Below are positions 1 to 11,455 of a DNA stretch of 64,000 nucleotides, piece after piece. A program made the position numbers and the translations under genes. Position 1 is the first letter of the stretch. Each line of letters begins with the position of its first letter. This DNA is from Aricia agestis (taxonomy: Eukaryota > Arthropoda > Insecta > Lepidoptera > Lycaenidae): contig NC_056428.1 in NCBI RefSeq assembly GCF_905147365.1, forward strand, positions 12,306,001 to 12,370,000. Reading direction: 5' to 3'. The notes under the pieces were generated by a model, which saw only the letters and a program-made list of their open reading frames with translations, was not told where the DNA came from and searched no databases.

Positions 1-1499
1 AATAAGGTATAATCATTAATCAGGGCGAGCGAAGTGCGAACCGAGCCGGAAAAACTATACACGCCTATTGATTTGTGCTTTAACATAGTAATTTTAATTT
101 AGATATGATTAAGATGTGTTATCATCAGTCAGTCAAACACAAAATTAAGAACCTAGCCGAACAAAGAGACAAACTGTTGCTAATAACTGTTATTAGGTAA
201 ATTTATGGAAAAAAGTTAATTAGAATCTAAACTAAACGGAATTTTATTTCCAAGAATTCGATCTGAGCAAAAACTCGATATCTTAAAATTTTCTCGATAG
301 AAAAAAATCACAAAGATGCATCTGATTTTCACGAATTTTTCATTTATTGCCATAACCGTGCATTGAACTAAGCTAATATTTTAACACATTGTATAAAATT
401 CTATCATTGAGAGATCGACCTAGCGGATTTTTAAAATGTTGTATATTTATCGACTTATTGAGAAAAAACTTATTTGGCGATGAATCCGCGTCGTTCTTTT
501 TTACCTGGCATATGAAAGACGGGCGTGAGTGTGAAGAGAGAAGGACGATGTTTGATTTTTGGGGTTAGTCGCCCTCTTAATGCAGACACAGCTATCTACT
601 ATGAGCTATCTACTTCAAATAAGGAAGCAGGCTACCTAGCCTGTACCTACTAAAGATTATTATTTATTTACAATTTACATGGATGTCGGGTAAACGAATT
701 CTGAGAATACCTACCTACTAAGCTGACATCATGTTTAACATAATGTGATACACTAATAACGTCAATAACAAAATATCATGTTTAATACAGTCATGTTCCT
801 CGTCATATTATTAGAAATTTGTATGACTAAATATTTTATTACAACTCGTACGGCCGCACCCTGAGATATTATTAATAATTAATGACGATAAAACTTGTAT
901 TGAATGAAGATTTTAACAGATAGTACCTACATAGGTGCTCCCCCGGGAGCAATCGCGTGTAATGTAACATCTCGACTTTGAGCATTACATAATTTTACGT
1001 AAGTAATTAATTTATTACTTATTAGATTAACTATACTTAATAAGCTTTGTAGTTGAGAACGTTATGCCTGGACAAACTCGACAAGAGTTTTTAAGCATAT
1101 CTAACCTTAAATTGTATTTAGATATAAGATTTTGTAATAAATAAATTAATCTGGGAGCACGGCAGTGCTCCAGCCAAGCTTTTTAGCAAAGGCACGGCCG
1201 TAGCATACTTTTGTCGAAGCGGTTCGCGGCTTTTTCACACCCCCTTTATCTTCGATGTTAACAAAGCTAGGGATTTAGAATTTCGGTGACTAGGAGCAAG
1301 TATTAAAACTAGCTTAACCTCCAAATTACATAATATTTCGATAAATAGTTTAATAGTTACGGATGATCAAAGTTACTACATTTTGTCACTCACTGACTGA
1401 CAGATCATCAAAATTCTAAGGTACTTCTAGCAGACTTAGAACCTTGAAATTTGGCAACATGGTAGGTCGTTATCCACAATGAAAGGAAAAATTATGAAA
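1..1499. other. No gene seen; AT-rich intergenic DNA
   Basis: All six frames are broken by frequent stops and nothing protein-like is visible. A segment of about 60 bases at 485-545 recurs in opposite orientation near 25,380-25,445, so it belongs to a dispersed repeat. A short hairpin with 7 bp stems (GGAGCAC / GTGCTCC) lies at 1,153-1,171, within a GC-richer stretch (1,145-1,250) that resembles an old repeat. Confidence 0.6.
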
Positions 1500-1878
1500 C
1501 TGGCCAATGCGAGTCGGACTGGCGTACATAGGGTTCCGTACCGTAAATTTGTATGGGATTAAATCATTAAGTATTTTCTGAAATTTTCAAAAACCATACT
1601 TTTACCATTATGGATATAGAGCAAAAAAGGGAAAAAAAACATGTTTGTTGTATGAGACCCCATGACCATTAATCATTTATTTTATTTTAGTTGGACTATT
1701 AGCTTTTATAGCGACAACAAAAGTACATAATTTGTAAAAAATTAAAATATCTAGCTATTGCGGTTCTCGAGATCTAGCCTCGTGACACACGGACGGACGA
1801 CAGATAGACAGCGAAGTCTAGACTCATTAGGAATAGGCTCCCGTTTTCATCCTTTCGGCAAGGAAACCTAAAAACTGA
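1500..1878 (+). repeat. Dispersed repeat, 'GGGTTCCGTA' family, copy 1
   Basis: The copy starts with a GGCCAATGCGAGTCGGAC-like head, passes a GGGTTCCGTACC word, and ends with a GACGGACGACAGA tract and a decayed form of TACGGAACCCTAAAA. The same head and tail delimit copies at 8,397-8,862, 18,678-19,334 and, reversed, 16,672-17,287. No protein is encoded. The family is very common in lepidopteran sequence; its class (SINE-like or fragment of a larger element) cannot be settled here. Confidence 0.75.
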
Positions 1879-2437
1879 AAAGTATAATATAACTTTATTA
1901 AATAAAAGAAAATATTTTTAGGCTTTGCAAGAACATTAAAAATGAGTTTCGACTTCATAATAATTATTTTACGTACAAAAGGAAAAATAGTGTTAACAAA
2001 GTTAACAATGAAACTATGATAATTAAATTTGATTAAAATATAAATGAAATCAGAACTGCGAATTACGATGTACACTCCATACTCGCTCGATAGATGGCGA
2101 AGCACTCCCTTTATATCGCGGTGTCGCTTGTTTGCTGAGTATAATAATTATTATGGTTTAAAAAAATCCGGGATAGGTCGTAAAACTCAATCGAAAGTAA
2201 CATCGGTGCACGAATAACCTCAAAAGTTGAAAGTTCAAAAGTTGTTGGGCTATCGTCATAGAATTTGTACTTTGTAGAAGTACCTACCTGTTATTATCAA
2301 TTAATTTTACGACCTAGAATATATGCCTAGAGATAGAGAATGGGTGCTAAGCTAAGTACAGAAAAGTTTTAACGTGACCTAAAAAAAAAAAAAGAAACCT
2401 TAAAAAAAGAAATGAAATGCCACCAAAACATTAAATG
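1879..2437. other. No gene seen
   Basis: AT-rich sequence without a convincing coding frame, promoter or repeat boundary. Confidence 0.5.
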
Positions 2438-2439
2438 TA

Positions 2440-2663
2440 AAAAGGAGCCAAGATATATATTGCATGGCCATGCAATCATATATCTATCGTAAAAAGTTTT
2501 CAGATCACATTCAAGCCAAGCCTTCAACTTATTTTGTAATTTAAATCAACATTCAGTGAATTTATCAATAGTTTTCTTTATTTTATAATTATTATAGTGG
2601 CTTGGCAATTTTACGATAGATATATGATTGCATGGCCATGCAATAATTTGCTTGGCTCCTTTT
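2440..2663. mobile_element. MITE with about 50 bp terminal inverted repeats and TA target duplication
   Basis: The ends AAAAGGAGCCAAG and CTTGGCTCCTTTT are inverted copies, and the match extends with minor differences for about 50 bp inward. TA flanks both ends (2,438-2,439 and 2,664-2,665), as expected for Tc1/mariner-type insertion. Each terminal repeat contains a self-complementary 18-mer, ATTGCATGGCCATGCAAT (2,459-2,476 and 2,627-2,644). The element is 224 bp and encodes nothing. Confidence 0.8.
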
Positions 2664-3110
2664 TAACCGACTTCCAAAAAACGAGGAGGTTATATATTCG
2701 GCTGTGGATATTTTTTTTTTATATTTTTGTATGTTCGACCACTACTCTGCCGTTTGTGAACCGATTTTCAAAATTTTTATTTTGTTATATTAGGTTTCAC
2801 TCCAATTTGGTCCCATTTTCACAAAAGTGGTGATCTGATGATGAGATCCATGAGTAATCGAGGGAACTCCTCAAAATTTATATGGAAACATATGGTGATT
2901 TTGGTTTTATGAGAAGCATCCTAAGCATATGCTACCAAAACGCAAGATTTTGCACCAAGGTATACTATGGTTCCGAAGATACTAAGAGAACTCCGGATTC
3001 CAGACACAAGTTTGGGGGTTTAGGCGTTGTTTTAAGAACTGAAAGCATATGCTACTAAGCAAATTACATTCATTATCATCATCATCATCATCATCACTAC
3101 CATGTCAGGG
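2664..3110 (+). repeat. Dispersed repeat ending in (TCA)n, copy 1
   Basis: It starts with TAACCGACTTCCAAAAAA and ends in a TCATCATCA microsatellite at about 3,072-3,097. Related copies are at 46,978-47,470 (minus strand, most of the length) and 39,945-40,150 (plus strand, 3' part). A shared word, GTTGTTTTAAGAA, precedes the microsatellite in all three. No coding capacity. Confidence 0.75.
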
Positions 3111-3368
3111 TCACCAATGTCACAACTCACATGGTTGTATATGGATACAATATACGTACACAACACCATAAAACATCATCAGTCATCACGTTATGTCCTT
3201 ATTTATTTGCTACATTTCAAAGCGATTTTAATACAAAAAAATATACTTAATGTTGTTTCAAAATACATAATATTTCAAGTACCACAAAATTGAACATAAG
3301 TAACAAATTCAACATTTACTCCAGAGCGTAAGGCACACATTTGGGTTGGACTGAAGGCAACGGGGCAC

Positions 3369-3900
3369 TATGGAAAAAATACTTAGAAAAATTTTTCGTC
3401 AAAATTTTAACCTCTTATAACCACCCTTTTTGAATATACTAATCGATAGGGGGCGCCAAGGGGAGCAAAAAAGCTCAGATAAACTTTTCTCAAAAATCAA
3501 CCCCTGTCCAAAGACAGGCCGAAATGTGACCCTCGTTAGCACGGAAAAAATACTTAGAAAAATTTGGACGAAAAAATTCAACCTCTTATAACCACCCCTT
3601 TTGAATACACCAATCGATAGGGGGCGCCAAGGGGAGTAAGAAAGCTCAAATAGACTTTTCTCAAAAATCAATCAATACAGGCCGATATACGAACCCCGTT
3701 AGTATGGCGAAAATACTTAAAAAATTTTGACGATAAAAATACAACCCCCTATGACCACCTCTTTTTATTAGACCAATCGATAGGCGCCAAGGGAAGCAAA
3801 AAAGCTCAGATAAACTTTTTTCAAAAATCAACCCCTGTCGAATGACAGGCCGAAATGTGACCCTTGTTAGAATGGCGAAAATACTTAGAAAAATTTGGCT
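3369..3900. repeat. Tandem repeat, about 3 units of 162-172 bp
   Basis: The word AATACTTAGAAAAATTT or a close variant recurs near 3,375, 3,547, 3,710 and 3,878. Each unit contains ACCAATCGATAGG or similar, then GGCGCCAAGGG, AAAGCTCAGAT and TCAAAAATCAA in the same order. Units differ by substitutions and small indels, so the array is not recent. An open frame across it on the minus strand reflects the repeat and is not a gene. Confidence 0.85.
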
Positions 3901-4083
3901 AAGGTTTAGGAACCTACGTCAATTAAATGTTGGTGACATGGGTTAAGGAGGATTGTTTTGGGTGAGAAAAACTCCTAATTTCGTAATCTTCAGATAAGAT
4001 CATCTGCTTTCTAATGTTTACGAAGTATTTTTAAGGCATTTCAAGGCTGTGATGAGTGGGTCTTACTTAACTACTCAGCTACG

Positions 4084-4175
4084 GATACCGAAGGGGGGGA
4101 GGGCGCAGCCCCCCGGCAAAACAAAAACAAACACAATCTAGAAAGTCCAAAAGTAGGTTAGGTTAGGTTGGAACT
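4084..4175 (+). repeat. Short dispersed repeat with G/C-rich start
   Basis: A G-run followed by GCGCAGCCCCCC and then AAAACAAAAACAAACACAATC and AGAAAGTCCAAAAGTAGGTTAG is shared almost exactly with 14,495-14,590. The copy here continues into GGTTAGGTTGGAAC. Confidence 0.7.
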
Positions 4176-4182
4176 TAGACCA

Positions 4183-4235
4183 CAACACCCAGATATAGGA
4201 GCCCCGCGTAGCGGGGCTCCTATATCTGGGTGTTG
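4183..4235. repeat. Perfect 25 bp hairpin with 3 nt loop
   Basis: The arm beginning CAACACCCAGATATAGG (4,183-4,207) is followed by loop GTA (4,208-4,210) and its exact reverse complement (4,211-4,235). The apex is GCCCCGC GTA GCGGGGC. It adjoins the larger foldback at 4,237. Confidence 0.9.
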
Positions 4236-4236
4236 A

Positions 4237-4643
4237 AATTATTATTTTTAACAAAAAATTAAAACCGACTTCCAAGGTAAAAATAATAATAACATCCTTA
4301 TAATATGAACTAAAAAGTATTAAATAGTTTTTCCTATCTAATAGTGCCTTTTCCGAATTCGGCTAAACCTCAACTATTTCTGTACTCAATCTTCATAATT
4401 TTGAAGTCGGCGCCAGTTCCAAAAGTTTCAAATATTTTGTCAGAGAACTAAAGATTCAGCTATCTGGTACGGACTTCAAAATGATGAAGATTGAGTACAG
4501 AAATAGTTGAGGTTTAGCCGAATTCGGAAAAAGGCACTATTAGATAGGAAAAATTATTTAATACCTTTAGTTCATATTATAAGGATGTTATTATTGTTTT
4601 TACCTTGGAAGTCGGTTTTAATTTTTTGTTAAAAATAATAATT
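4237..4643. repeat. Foldback element, about 175 bp arms
   Basis: The left arm starts near AATTATTATTTTTAACAAA and runs through CCGACTTCCAAGG to about 4,415. The right arm (about 4,470-4,643) is its reverse complement with few differences. The unpaired middle is about 55 bp. There is no open frame; this looks like a foldback MITE or an inverted duplication of a repeat with the ACCGACTTCC motif. Confidence 0.8.
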
Positions 4644-5284
4644 ACATTTAATGTTTTGGTGGGATAACAAATTGACTTCACTGTCACGTACTGTTACAAG
4701 TTGTATCAAGATACATAATAATACTATTATACACTGTATCATTACAAAGAGCGCATTGTAATGCTCGGTCACTAGTCACTGATGAAAATTGTAATGCTCG
4801 ACTCTGTCACGTTACATTACAAGCGAATGCTCCCGGTGAGGGAGCCTCTTATGGCCTATGGGGCTTATGTCGAAATCTTCATTAATCATTTAATTACAGT
4901 TATGTAATTACTTAATATTCGTCTCTAAGTGCGGCTGTTACAAAGAAAGTTTTACTATATTCTGCACAAACAATGATCTAATGTGGCAACAGTGGCATAT
5001 TCCGTCAATCAACAATTTAAGACTACCAAATAACACAATGTTTACCTGTTAGCTAATGACTAATGAGTAATGAATGATGAATCAAACGTTTTGATTCAAT
5101 TTAGTTTACGCTTAAGTTTAAGGCTGTGAATACAATATGGTCCGGATTTCGGAATTATGAAGAAAATTCGGCGTACAGAAAATAAGAACTTTTGGGTGAA
5201 TACTATAGAGTTGACAGAAGAACACGCGGCACTGGCAGCCAATTAGGTAAGTACTTTAGGCTCTAGAAAAAATCTAAGCGCTCT
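4644..5284. other. No gene seen
   Basis: AT-rich sequence. The word TTGTAATGCTCG appears twice near 4,757 and 4,790 in a short irregular tract; otherwise nothing recognisable. Confidence 0.5.
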
Positions 5285-6038
5285 TACAGACGAACGGCCC
5301 GGTGTCGGCGGCAGTCGGCGGCAGTCGACGGCAGCCGACGGCAGCCGTTGACAGTTTATGACGCATGCAGGGGGCCTACCACCACCTTCCCTAAAACTAT
5401 TATGTTTCCAGAACATTTTGTCGTAAGATTACAATTACATTACCGTACTCACTTTTTAAATATAATTTTACTAAAAAAACAATAAAAACTGCAAAAAATC
5501 GTTAAATCCGCTGTGAAATATCAACTTTTTTTAAGATAGCTAGCTTGAATTTAAAGTAATATATTATCTGTCAAACGGTGTCGCTTAGTAGAGGTGGTAG
5601 TAGGCCCCCAGTTGTGACGTACCGCCAAAAGGTAAGCGTCCATAGGTCGGTATCATACGCAACGGACGGCTCGCATCAAACGGATAATTTTTTCACAATA
5701 CGTCGGCTGAATTGGCAGCGTACGAATTACCGACTAGCCTAGTAAATTAATGCTCTAAAGGAGGGTGTGGATAGAAAAGTCGAAAGCAGAAATTTTGACT
5801 TAGGAACTTTGTTTGGACTAATTTGAAGATAAAAATACTGGCTAGTCGTACTGTTAAAAAATTATCCGTTTGATGCAAAACGTCCGTTGCGTACAATACC
5901 GACCTGTGGACGCTTACCTTTACGCGGTACGTCACAACTACAAGCATGATAAACTGTCGACGGCTACCGTCGACTGCCACCGACACGTGCCGTCGACTGC
6001 CGCCGACGCGTGCCGTCGACACGTGCCGTTCGTCTGTA
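5285..6038. mobile_element. Non-autonomous hAT-like element with exact 8 bp target duplication
   Basis: The ends are TACAGACGAACGG and CCGTTCGTCTGTA. Both sides are flanked by the same 8 bases, AGCGCTCT (5,277-5,284 and 6,039-6,046), the target duplication size of hAT transposons. Inside each end is a GC-rich stretch built from repeated CGGCAGTCGACGG-like words, and further in a second inverted pair (about 5,607-5,697 against 5,851-5,945, sharing GTTGTGACGTACC). No transposase is encoded; its open frames are by-products of the inverted GC-rich repeats. Confidence 0.88.
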
Positions 6039-6054
6039 AGCGCTCTAAAATGAA

Positions 6055-6110
6055 TTTGACATAACGCATCGCAGGCATATACGCCATACCACGCGATGCG
6101 TTATGTCAAA
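6055..6110. repeat. 18 bp inverted repeat beside the hAT element
   Basis: TTTGACATAACGCATCGC (6,055-6,072) is repeated exactly as reverse complement at 6,093-6,110 with a 20-base spacer. Confidence 0.85.
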
Positions 6111-6210
6111 TACCATACATTGGTATCGAACTTCTCTATCGAAACTACCTAGCGAATGCATTTTGACTAAGCACTTTTGCTTAGTAGACCCCAGCATGCA
6201 GAGAGAAGTT

Positions 6211-6350
6211 GATTCGTAGGCAGATGGCGGACCTAAGTACTTTGGCCGGGTTTTGGCCGACAGATGACAGATCACAACTAGCATTGGATTGACAAAACCT
6301 CAGGACAAAACTCTACCAAACTACGTAGGTCCGCCATCTGCCTATGAATC
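6211..6350. mobile_element. MITE, 'AGGCAGATGGCGGACC' family, copy A
   Basis: Starts GATTCGTAGGCAGATGGCGG and ends with the near-exact reverse complement; the terminal repeats are about 29 bp. Two relatives lie at 29,394-29,556 and 37,066-37,258. The 140 bp copy encodes nothing. Confidence 0.75.
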
Positions 6351-7560
6351 ATCTGCCTTTCTGCCTTTGATATTACAAGACATTGGCTTTGTCCACACTG
6401 TGCCTTTTTTGTTCATCAAGGGCATGCGTCATAGGCCATAGCGCAGTCAACAGCGTATGCAACTGAACACAAATGACAATGTTGGCGTTGCGTTCGTTAA
6501 CGCATTCAATTATTGAAAGCGCCAAACGTGAAACGAAAGTTGAATACAAAGAAGATGACGAAAATTGAAGACGAAAGCGCATAGTGTGGACATAGCTATT
6601 TGGTAACTAAAAGCACTAGGTCCTAGGTTATGAAACATGATGTTATAACCTATCAGTAGTCGTTCACGGTCAGAGCTGGCGTGTTTGGTCAGATTGCGCT
6701 ATCGTGTCGATCGCTGATTAGCGCGTCCTTGTCGCCGGCCCGTGCACATCATACTAATGGAGCTAGGGTTGCCTATCATTAAAAATGTCCTAAAATGCCA
6801 TTATAGATGAGAAGTGTGTCTGTATCCTCTTTACGGTTAAATGGTTAAATTAAATTTTGGTATGAGGATACTTTGTGAGAAAGGATAGGACATAGAATAG
6901 TTTTAGTTGCGGAAAAATACAGTTTCCACGAGATAGGGGTTAATTAAATAATAAATAACATAATTAAATGTATGATAATGAAAGAGAACTGCGAATCTTT
7001 CTATTATTATTTGTTAAGTACTAAATTGTTTGGATGGCGAATAAATTATAATTAATAAGACATTATAATAGTAAAGTAATACTGGAAGAAGTTGAAGTAC
7101 TTACTTAAATAATTTGATATAACAATTTTATTAAGCTTATATTTAAATTTTACCTATCTACAGTTTCAGGTCGAGTATGGTGAATAGGTTTCCTGATTCG
7201 TAGAGAAACCACAAATACATCAAAAAACTTGAGAATTGTCAAGGGACACCCGAATGGAACGAAGTTATTTCTTATGTTCAAAAAACCTGTATTTTATATT
7301 ACATATACGCTCAAAAAAGCTATTGAAAAACGAAATCTATTTATTAACGCGTCGCTGTTTATTTTTCAAAATGCCATCTAGTTGATGCACAGGAATACTT
7401 ACTATCAACGCCCTCTGCCCCTAACATGCAGGTACTAATAAAAAAGTGTCAAGGTCAAATCAAGGTCAAATATAATAATAATATAATATCTATGGACACT
7501 TCACAATCACACCACGTCAGTCTGGCCTGTGGTAAGTACCTGAAGGACTTGTGTTACGGG
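6351..7560. other. No gene seen
   Basis: No frame longer than about 70 codons and none with recognisable protein character. No clear repeat boundaries could be assigned. Confidence 0.5.
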
Positions 7561-7564
7561 TACC

Positions 7565-7763
7565 AGACAACGGAAATATATTTAATACTTTTATACTATA
7601 CATATATATTTAAGATTTTTATTATATTATGATACATAATATATTTAATACACATCCATGACCCAGGAAGTTTGAAAGCTTTTTGTAACGTCAGCGGGAT
7701 TCGAACCCGCAACCCCCGGCTTGAGCTACTAATAGCCCACCAACTGAGCCACAGAGGTCGTCG
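7565..7763 (-). repeat. tRNA-derived SINE
   Basis: On the minus strand the head (7,763 down to 7,685) has an A-box-like TGGCTCAGTTGGTGGG and a perfect B box GGTTCGAATCC, as in tRNA genes. The acceptor ends do not pair, so it is not a working tRNA. The body that follows contains CTGGGTCATGGATGTGTAT, and the tail is AT-rich. This head-body-tail layout is that of a pol III-transcribed SINE. Confidence 0.75.
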
Positions 7764-8396
7764 TTATAAATATCGTTCTGTCTAGCCTTCCGATTTACGC
7801 CGAACGCGCGATAAGGAACTTTGTTCTAATAAGTAAATAATTCTAACAATAAATAATTGTTGACAACCCCAGAATATAAAGTGCTATCATTACAATGATA
7901 TTGATTCACTTTTGATTCGGGGGACACCATGCCGTGCGGGACATATCGTGACGAATTCATAATTTCATACACATTCGTGACATTTGAACATTGCATAAAT
8001 ATTTTATCAACTTGGATATTGAATCTATGATATTTATATGGATCAAAATTACATCATGCGCATTAGGAAACTTGGTTATTGAAAAAATACGTCTAGGGGT
8101 AGGTATACAAATTTGTAGGAGTAAAGAAAGACGCACACACTCACTAATCAAAATAATCTACTTAAAGTTTAAACACAAATCTCTGAATTCGTTCTATATG
8201 ATTTATTCAGAACGTGCTTCATAAGTTCAGACTAGATACTATTTTACTATATTTGGCGAATTTAATTTGGAATATAGAGTTTATTAATGTCAGACTTATT
8301 TACTAAAGATAAATGATTGGCGCCGAGCGCGCAACCAATCATATTATTTTATCTAAGCTTATCTATTAAATTTAACAGATGAAACTAAAGAATAAT
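7764..8396. other. No gene seen
   Basis: AT-rich sequence with only short open frames, two of which are antisense to each other, and no protein-like composition. Confidence 0.5.
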
Positions 8397-8862
8397 CGGC
8401 CAAGTGCGAGTTTGACTCGCGCACGAAGGGTTCCGACTTCCGTACCATTCTAGAGCAAACATAGTAAAAAATTGTGTTTTTGTATGGAACCATACAAAAA
8501 ATTACCCCCCCCCCCCTCCTTAGTTATTGACTTTATTTAAATTTTATTATTAAATTTTAAATACAGCTGAGCATTTTGTGTACATTTCAAGTGCCTACCT
8601 ATTGTCATCATTGATTCCGAGCAAAAAATATTTGAAAAATCACGTTTGTTGTATGGGAGCCCCCCTTAAATATTTAATTTATTTTGTTTTTAGTATTTGT
8701 TGTTATAGCGGCAACAGAAATACAGAATCTGTGAACATTTCAACTCTCTAGCTATTACCATACTTGAGTTACAGGCTAGAGACAGACGGACAGACGGACA
8801 GACACCGAAGTCTCACTAATAGGGTCCCGTTTTATCCTTTGGGTACGGAACCCTAAAAACTA
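8397..8862 (+). repeat. Dispersed repeat, 'GGGTTCCGTA' family, copy 2 (near complete)
   Basis: The head CGGCCAAGTGCGAGTTTGAC and tail GGTACGGAACCCTAAAAA are both clear, with a GACAGACGGACAGACGG tract before the tail. The head's GGTTCCGAC/CCGTACC and the tail's GGTACGGAACC are partly inverted. A C13 homopolymer run lies near 8,505. Confidence 0.8.
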
Positions 8863-9464
8863 GCAATACAAAATATTTATTCATTATCATCTACAGCTTG
8901 ATCCATAAGGTTAGAGTTTAGACCGGCAGTCGTCATAAAGTAATATAAAGATATTCACAACATGTGCTAGCCAGGTGTTAGCCAAGGTGATGCCAACCGC
9001 GGCAGCCTTGGAACTTGTACGCCAGTACCTACTCTACCACTATCTTGCTATAACAAGACTTTAGTAGAACTCCGGTGACATTGTCGTGGTTGTGACTATG
9101 TCAACTTTAATTGCAATGGCTATCAATTGACACTTTACAAGGCAGCAGCATTTATTCCAAAAGAAGAGATGTATCTGAATTTCATATTGTACCATCATAA
9201 TGTATAGCTTCAACATTTTTGTGAATACACGTTCTAATTATTATAATTATAGAATCTAGAAGTCAAAAGAACCTTGTCGCGGTGTCTACCTTGTTATTGC
9301 ATGTTGATTGCAAGACGTTTTTGGCATGTTTACCACTTGTTATCGTATCCTGACAGTTAGTATCATTATAATATAGTAATCATTCTAGTAACTTCCTTAA
9401 TCTATTGCGTGGCGGCGGTTACGCAATGTTTTAGATGTCCTTTATATATTATTAGTTATTACAA
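8863..9464. other. No gene seen
   Basis: Nothing recognisable in either strand. Confidence 0.5.
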
Positions 9465-9690
9465 GGGTGACTGACTGACTGATTGACATAGTGATCTAGA
9501 GTAGCCCAAACCACTGGAGTCTGGACGGATCGGGCTGAAATTTGGCATGCAGGTAGATGTTATGACGTAGGCATCCGCTAAGAAAGGATTTTGATAAATT
9601 CCAACTCCAAGGGGTTAAAATAGGGGGTGAAAGTTTGTATATAATAATCCTTCTTAAGGCGAGCGAAGACGCGGGCAAAAGCTCGTTGGA
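9465..9690 (+). repeat. Dispersed repeat with GACTGACTGACT start
   Basis: Contains GGACGGATCGGGCTGAAATT, a TTGGCATGCAGGTAG word and ATCCGCTAAGAAAGGATTTT, then CGAAGACGCGGGCAAAAGCT. I recognise this order from a common lepidopteran repeat. No second copy was found in the window. Confidence 0.55.
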
Positions 9691-10600
9691 TATAAAACAG
9701 TCGTGAATTCTCAAGTGATGCGGGCATATTGATCTAATTGACTATTTCTTCTTTAGTACCAATAAATAATAATCTACACTTAATGTAAAGGGTCTAGGAT
9801 AGTTTTTGTCCTGAAAAAATGTACGGTTACTCGTGGTAAACAATATTATACACAGTAAAATATAAAATATAATATTATTGATATCCGAGGAAGGACCAAA
9901 TCGCCTTTCAAAATTCCATGCAAAACCTCTATGATACAAGATGTGATAAAACTAAAAATAACAAAATTCGACAATGTATAGACTAATAATATAACCAAGG
10001 AGTCAATCAATTCCTTTGATAACTTTAAATTTCAGTCGGTCCAGAAGTTTCCTCTCCCAAAACAGCATCAATCAGTACAATATCAGAGGAATTTGGTCAA
10101 CAATCACATCTGTTATGATTGTTCTGATTGTGTGGGTGTGCTGGCCGTTTGTTCACTGCCACCGTCACCGGGACGTCACCGACCAAAATTCAAATAAAAT
10201 GCCACCTTATGACCTAGGCTATAGGTGTCATTTTCTACCGACATTGGTCTAGCGATCCATGCCTCCGTCGTAGAGCCAATCTATAAGCCTATAGCTGAAA
10301 CCTATAGCTTATGATACAGTGGCATTTGCAAAACTTTGGAACAAACTGGCGACCAGCTATGCAGCCACCAGTACCAGCTAGCATGAGCTAATGTTATAGT
10401 TTGCAATGTATTTTTTAATAGTGTGCACATATTATGTAACTTTACAATCCAGGTCATAGACTGTATTTATCATGTTATTTCATTTCGATTGTAATAATTA
10501 TGTTTTGTGCATTAAAATAAATAAATAAGATGAAATAAGACCAGCAGTATTTCCGGACCAATACAACCTGCAAACCTTCAAGAAGACTGAAGAGAGCGTA
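9691..10600. other. No gene seen
   Basis: AT-rich flanks around a more balanced stretch at about 10,120-10,400 with no splice-supported exon. No protein character detected. Confidence 0.45.
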
Positions 10601-10706
10601 TTCCCTCTTAAAAGGCCGGCAATGCAAGTCTTCTGATGTTGCCAGTATCCATGGGCGACGATTGCTTTTCATCAGGTGACCCGTTTGCTCGTTTGTCACC
10701 AAAAAA
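10601..10706 (-). repeat. Dispersed repeat, 'GCATCAGAAGAGCTGCAGG' family, fragment
   Basis: On the minus strand it carries CAAACGGGTCACCTGATG-like, CCCATGGATAC-like and GCCGGCCTTTTAAGAGGG words in the order of the fuller copies at 15,134-15,386, 23,471-23,792 and 47,981-48,318. Confidence 0.7.
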
Positions 10707-10727
10707 CTAGATGACTCCCACAACTCC

Positions 10728-10912
10728 GTTGTGCCAAAATCATTTAAGTATCGTGCGGAACCGTACATTTCGCGGGATAAAAAGTATCCTACGTCCTTTT
10801 CCGGGACCCAAAGTACCTGTCTCCATACCAAATTTCAGCAAAATCGGTTAAGCGGTTTGGGTGTAAGGTAACAGACAGACAGACACACTTTCGCATTTAT
10901 AATGTTGTAGTA
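10728..10912 (+). repeat. Dispersed repeat, 'AAAGTATCCTA' family, copy 1
   Basis: Contains GGAACCGTACATTTCGCGG, AAAAAGTATCCTACGTCC, CCATACCAAATTTCAGC and ACAGACAGACAGACACAC, then TTTCGCATTTATAAT. Copies at 28,509-28,707 and 36,663-36,853 (plus) and 36,000-36,187 (minus) have the same order. Confidence 0.75.
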
Positions 10913-11455
10913 TGGAAGTATGGATTGGCATCTTATCGGCCCAAAACAATCTCGTTATCGGTGGACGACGACAGTGGACAACCAGCCTTGGTGTGAGTCA
11001 TATTGGCCGGCGTCGGTGCGCCCGCACTCAACTTGCACCGGGAAAAAATGTAGTAGTCATTTGTGAGTTAGGGTATTGTTACTAGTTAGTTAGAATACAA
11101 AGGTTTATGAGTTTGGTAATAAATTAAATGTTAGAATAAGCGTAGTAGGTGGAAGGGGATGGGAGAAAAGAAGATAAGAATAGAAAAGAAAAATAGCTTT
11201 ACAGTTTACTTGTAGAGAAAAGAAGATATTAACTATTAAGTGAACTTTTAAATTTTAATTAGGCATTTTATAATGTAAATGGTAGGATATACCTACGTGT
11301 ACACAATTACACATAAACAACGTGTAGATAGGCTTAGCATTAAATCTTTATTAAAAAAAATACAGATTCAAGCGAGTCTCCTTTATATTTTAATATTGTA
11401 TCGTTGTAAACTGACTCTAAAGTACTAGGTATCATCTTCTATCTTCTATCTTATA
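10913..11455. other. No gene seen
   Basis: Purine-rich and AT-rich sequence without coding character. Confidence 0.5.

Noticed and set aside
3399..3671. 90-codon frame on the minus strand with internal repeats
   Set aside because: It is a translation of the 170 bp tandem array; the periodicity follows the DNA repeat length, and the array also contains frame breaks.
3369..3900. CRISPR-like array
   Set aside because: Units are contiguous 162-172 bp copies without short conserved repeats and unique spacers, and the genome is eukaryotic.
7685..7763. tRNA gene on the minus strand
   Set aside because: A and B boxes are good, but the acceptor stem ends do not pair and a SINE body follows, so it is a tRNA-derived SINE head.
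10475..10831. 118-codon frame on the minus strand
   Set aside because: It spans two dispersed repeats that recur elsewhere without an open frame; composition is not protein-like.
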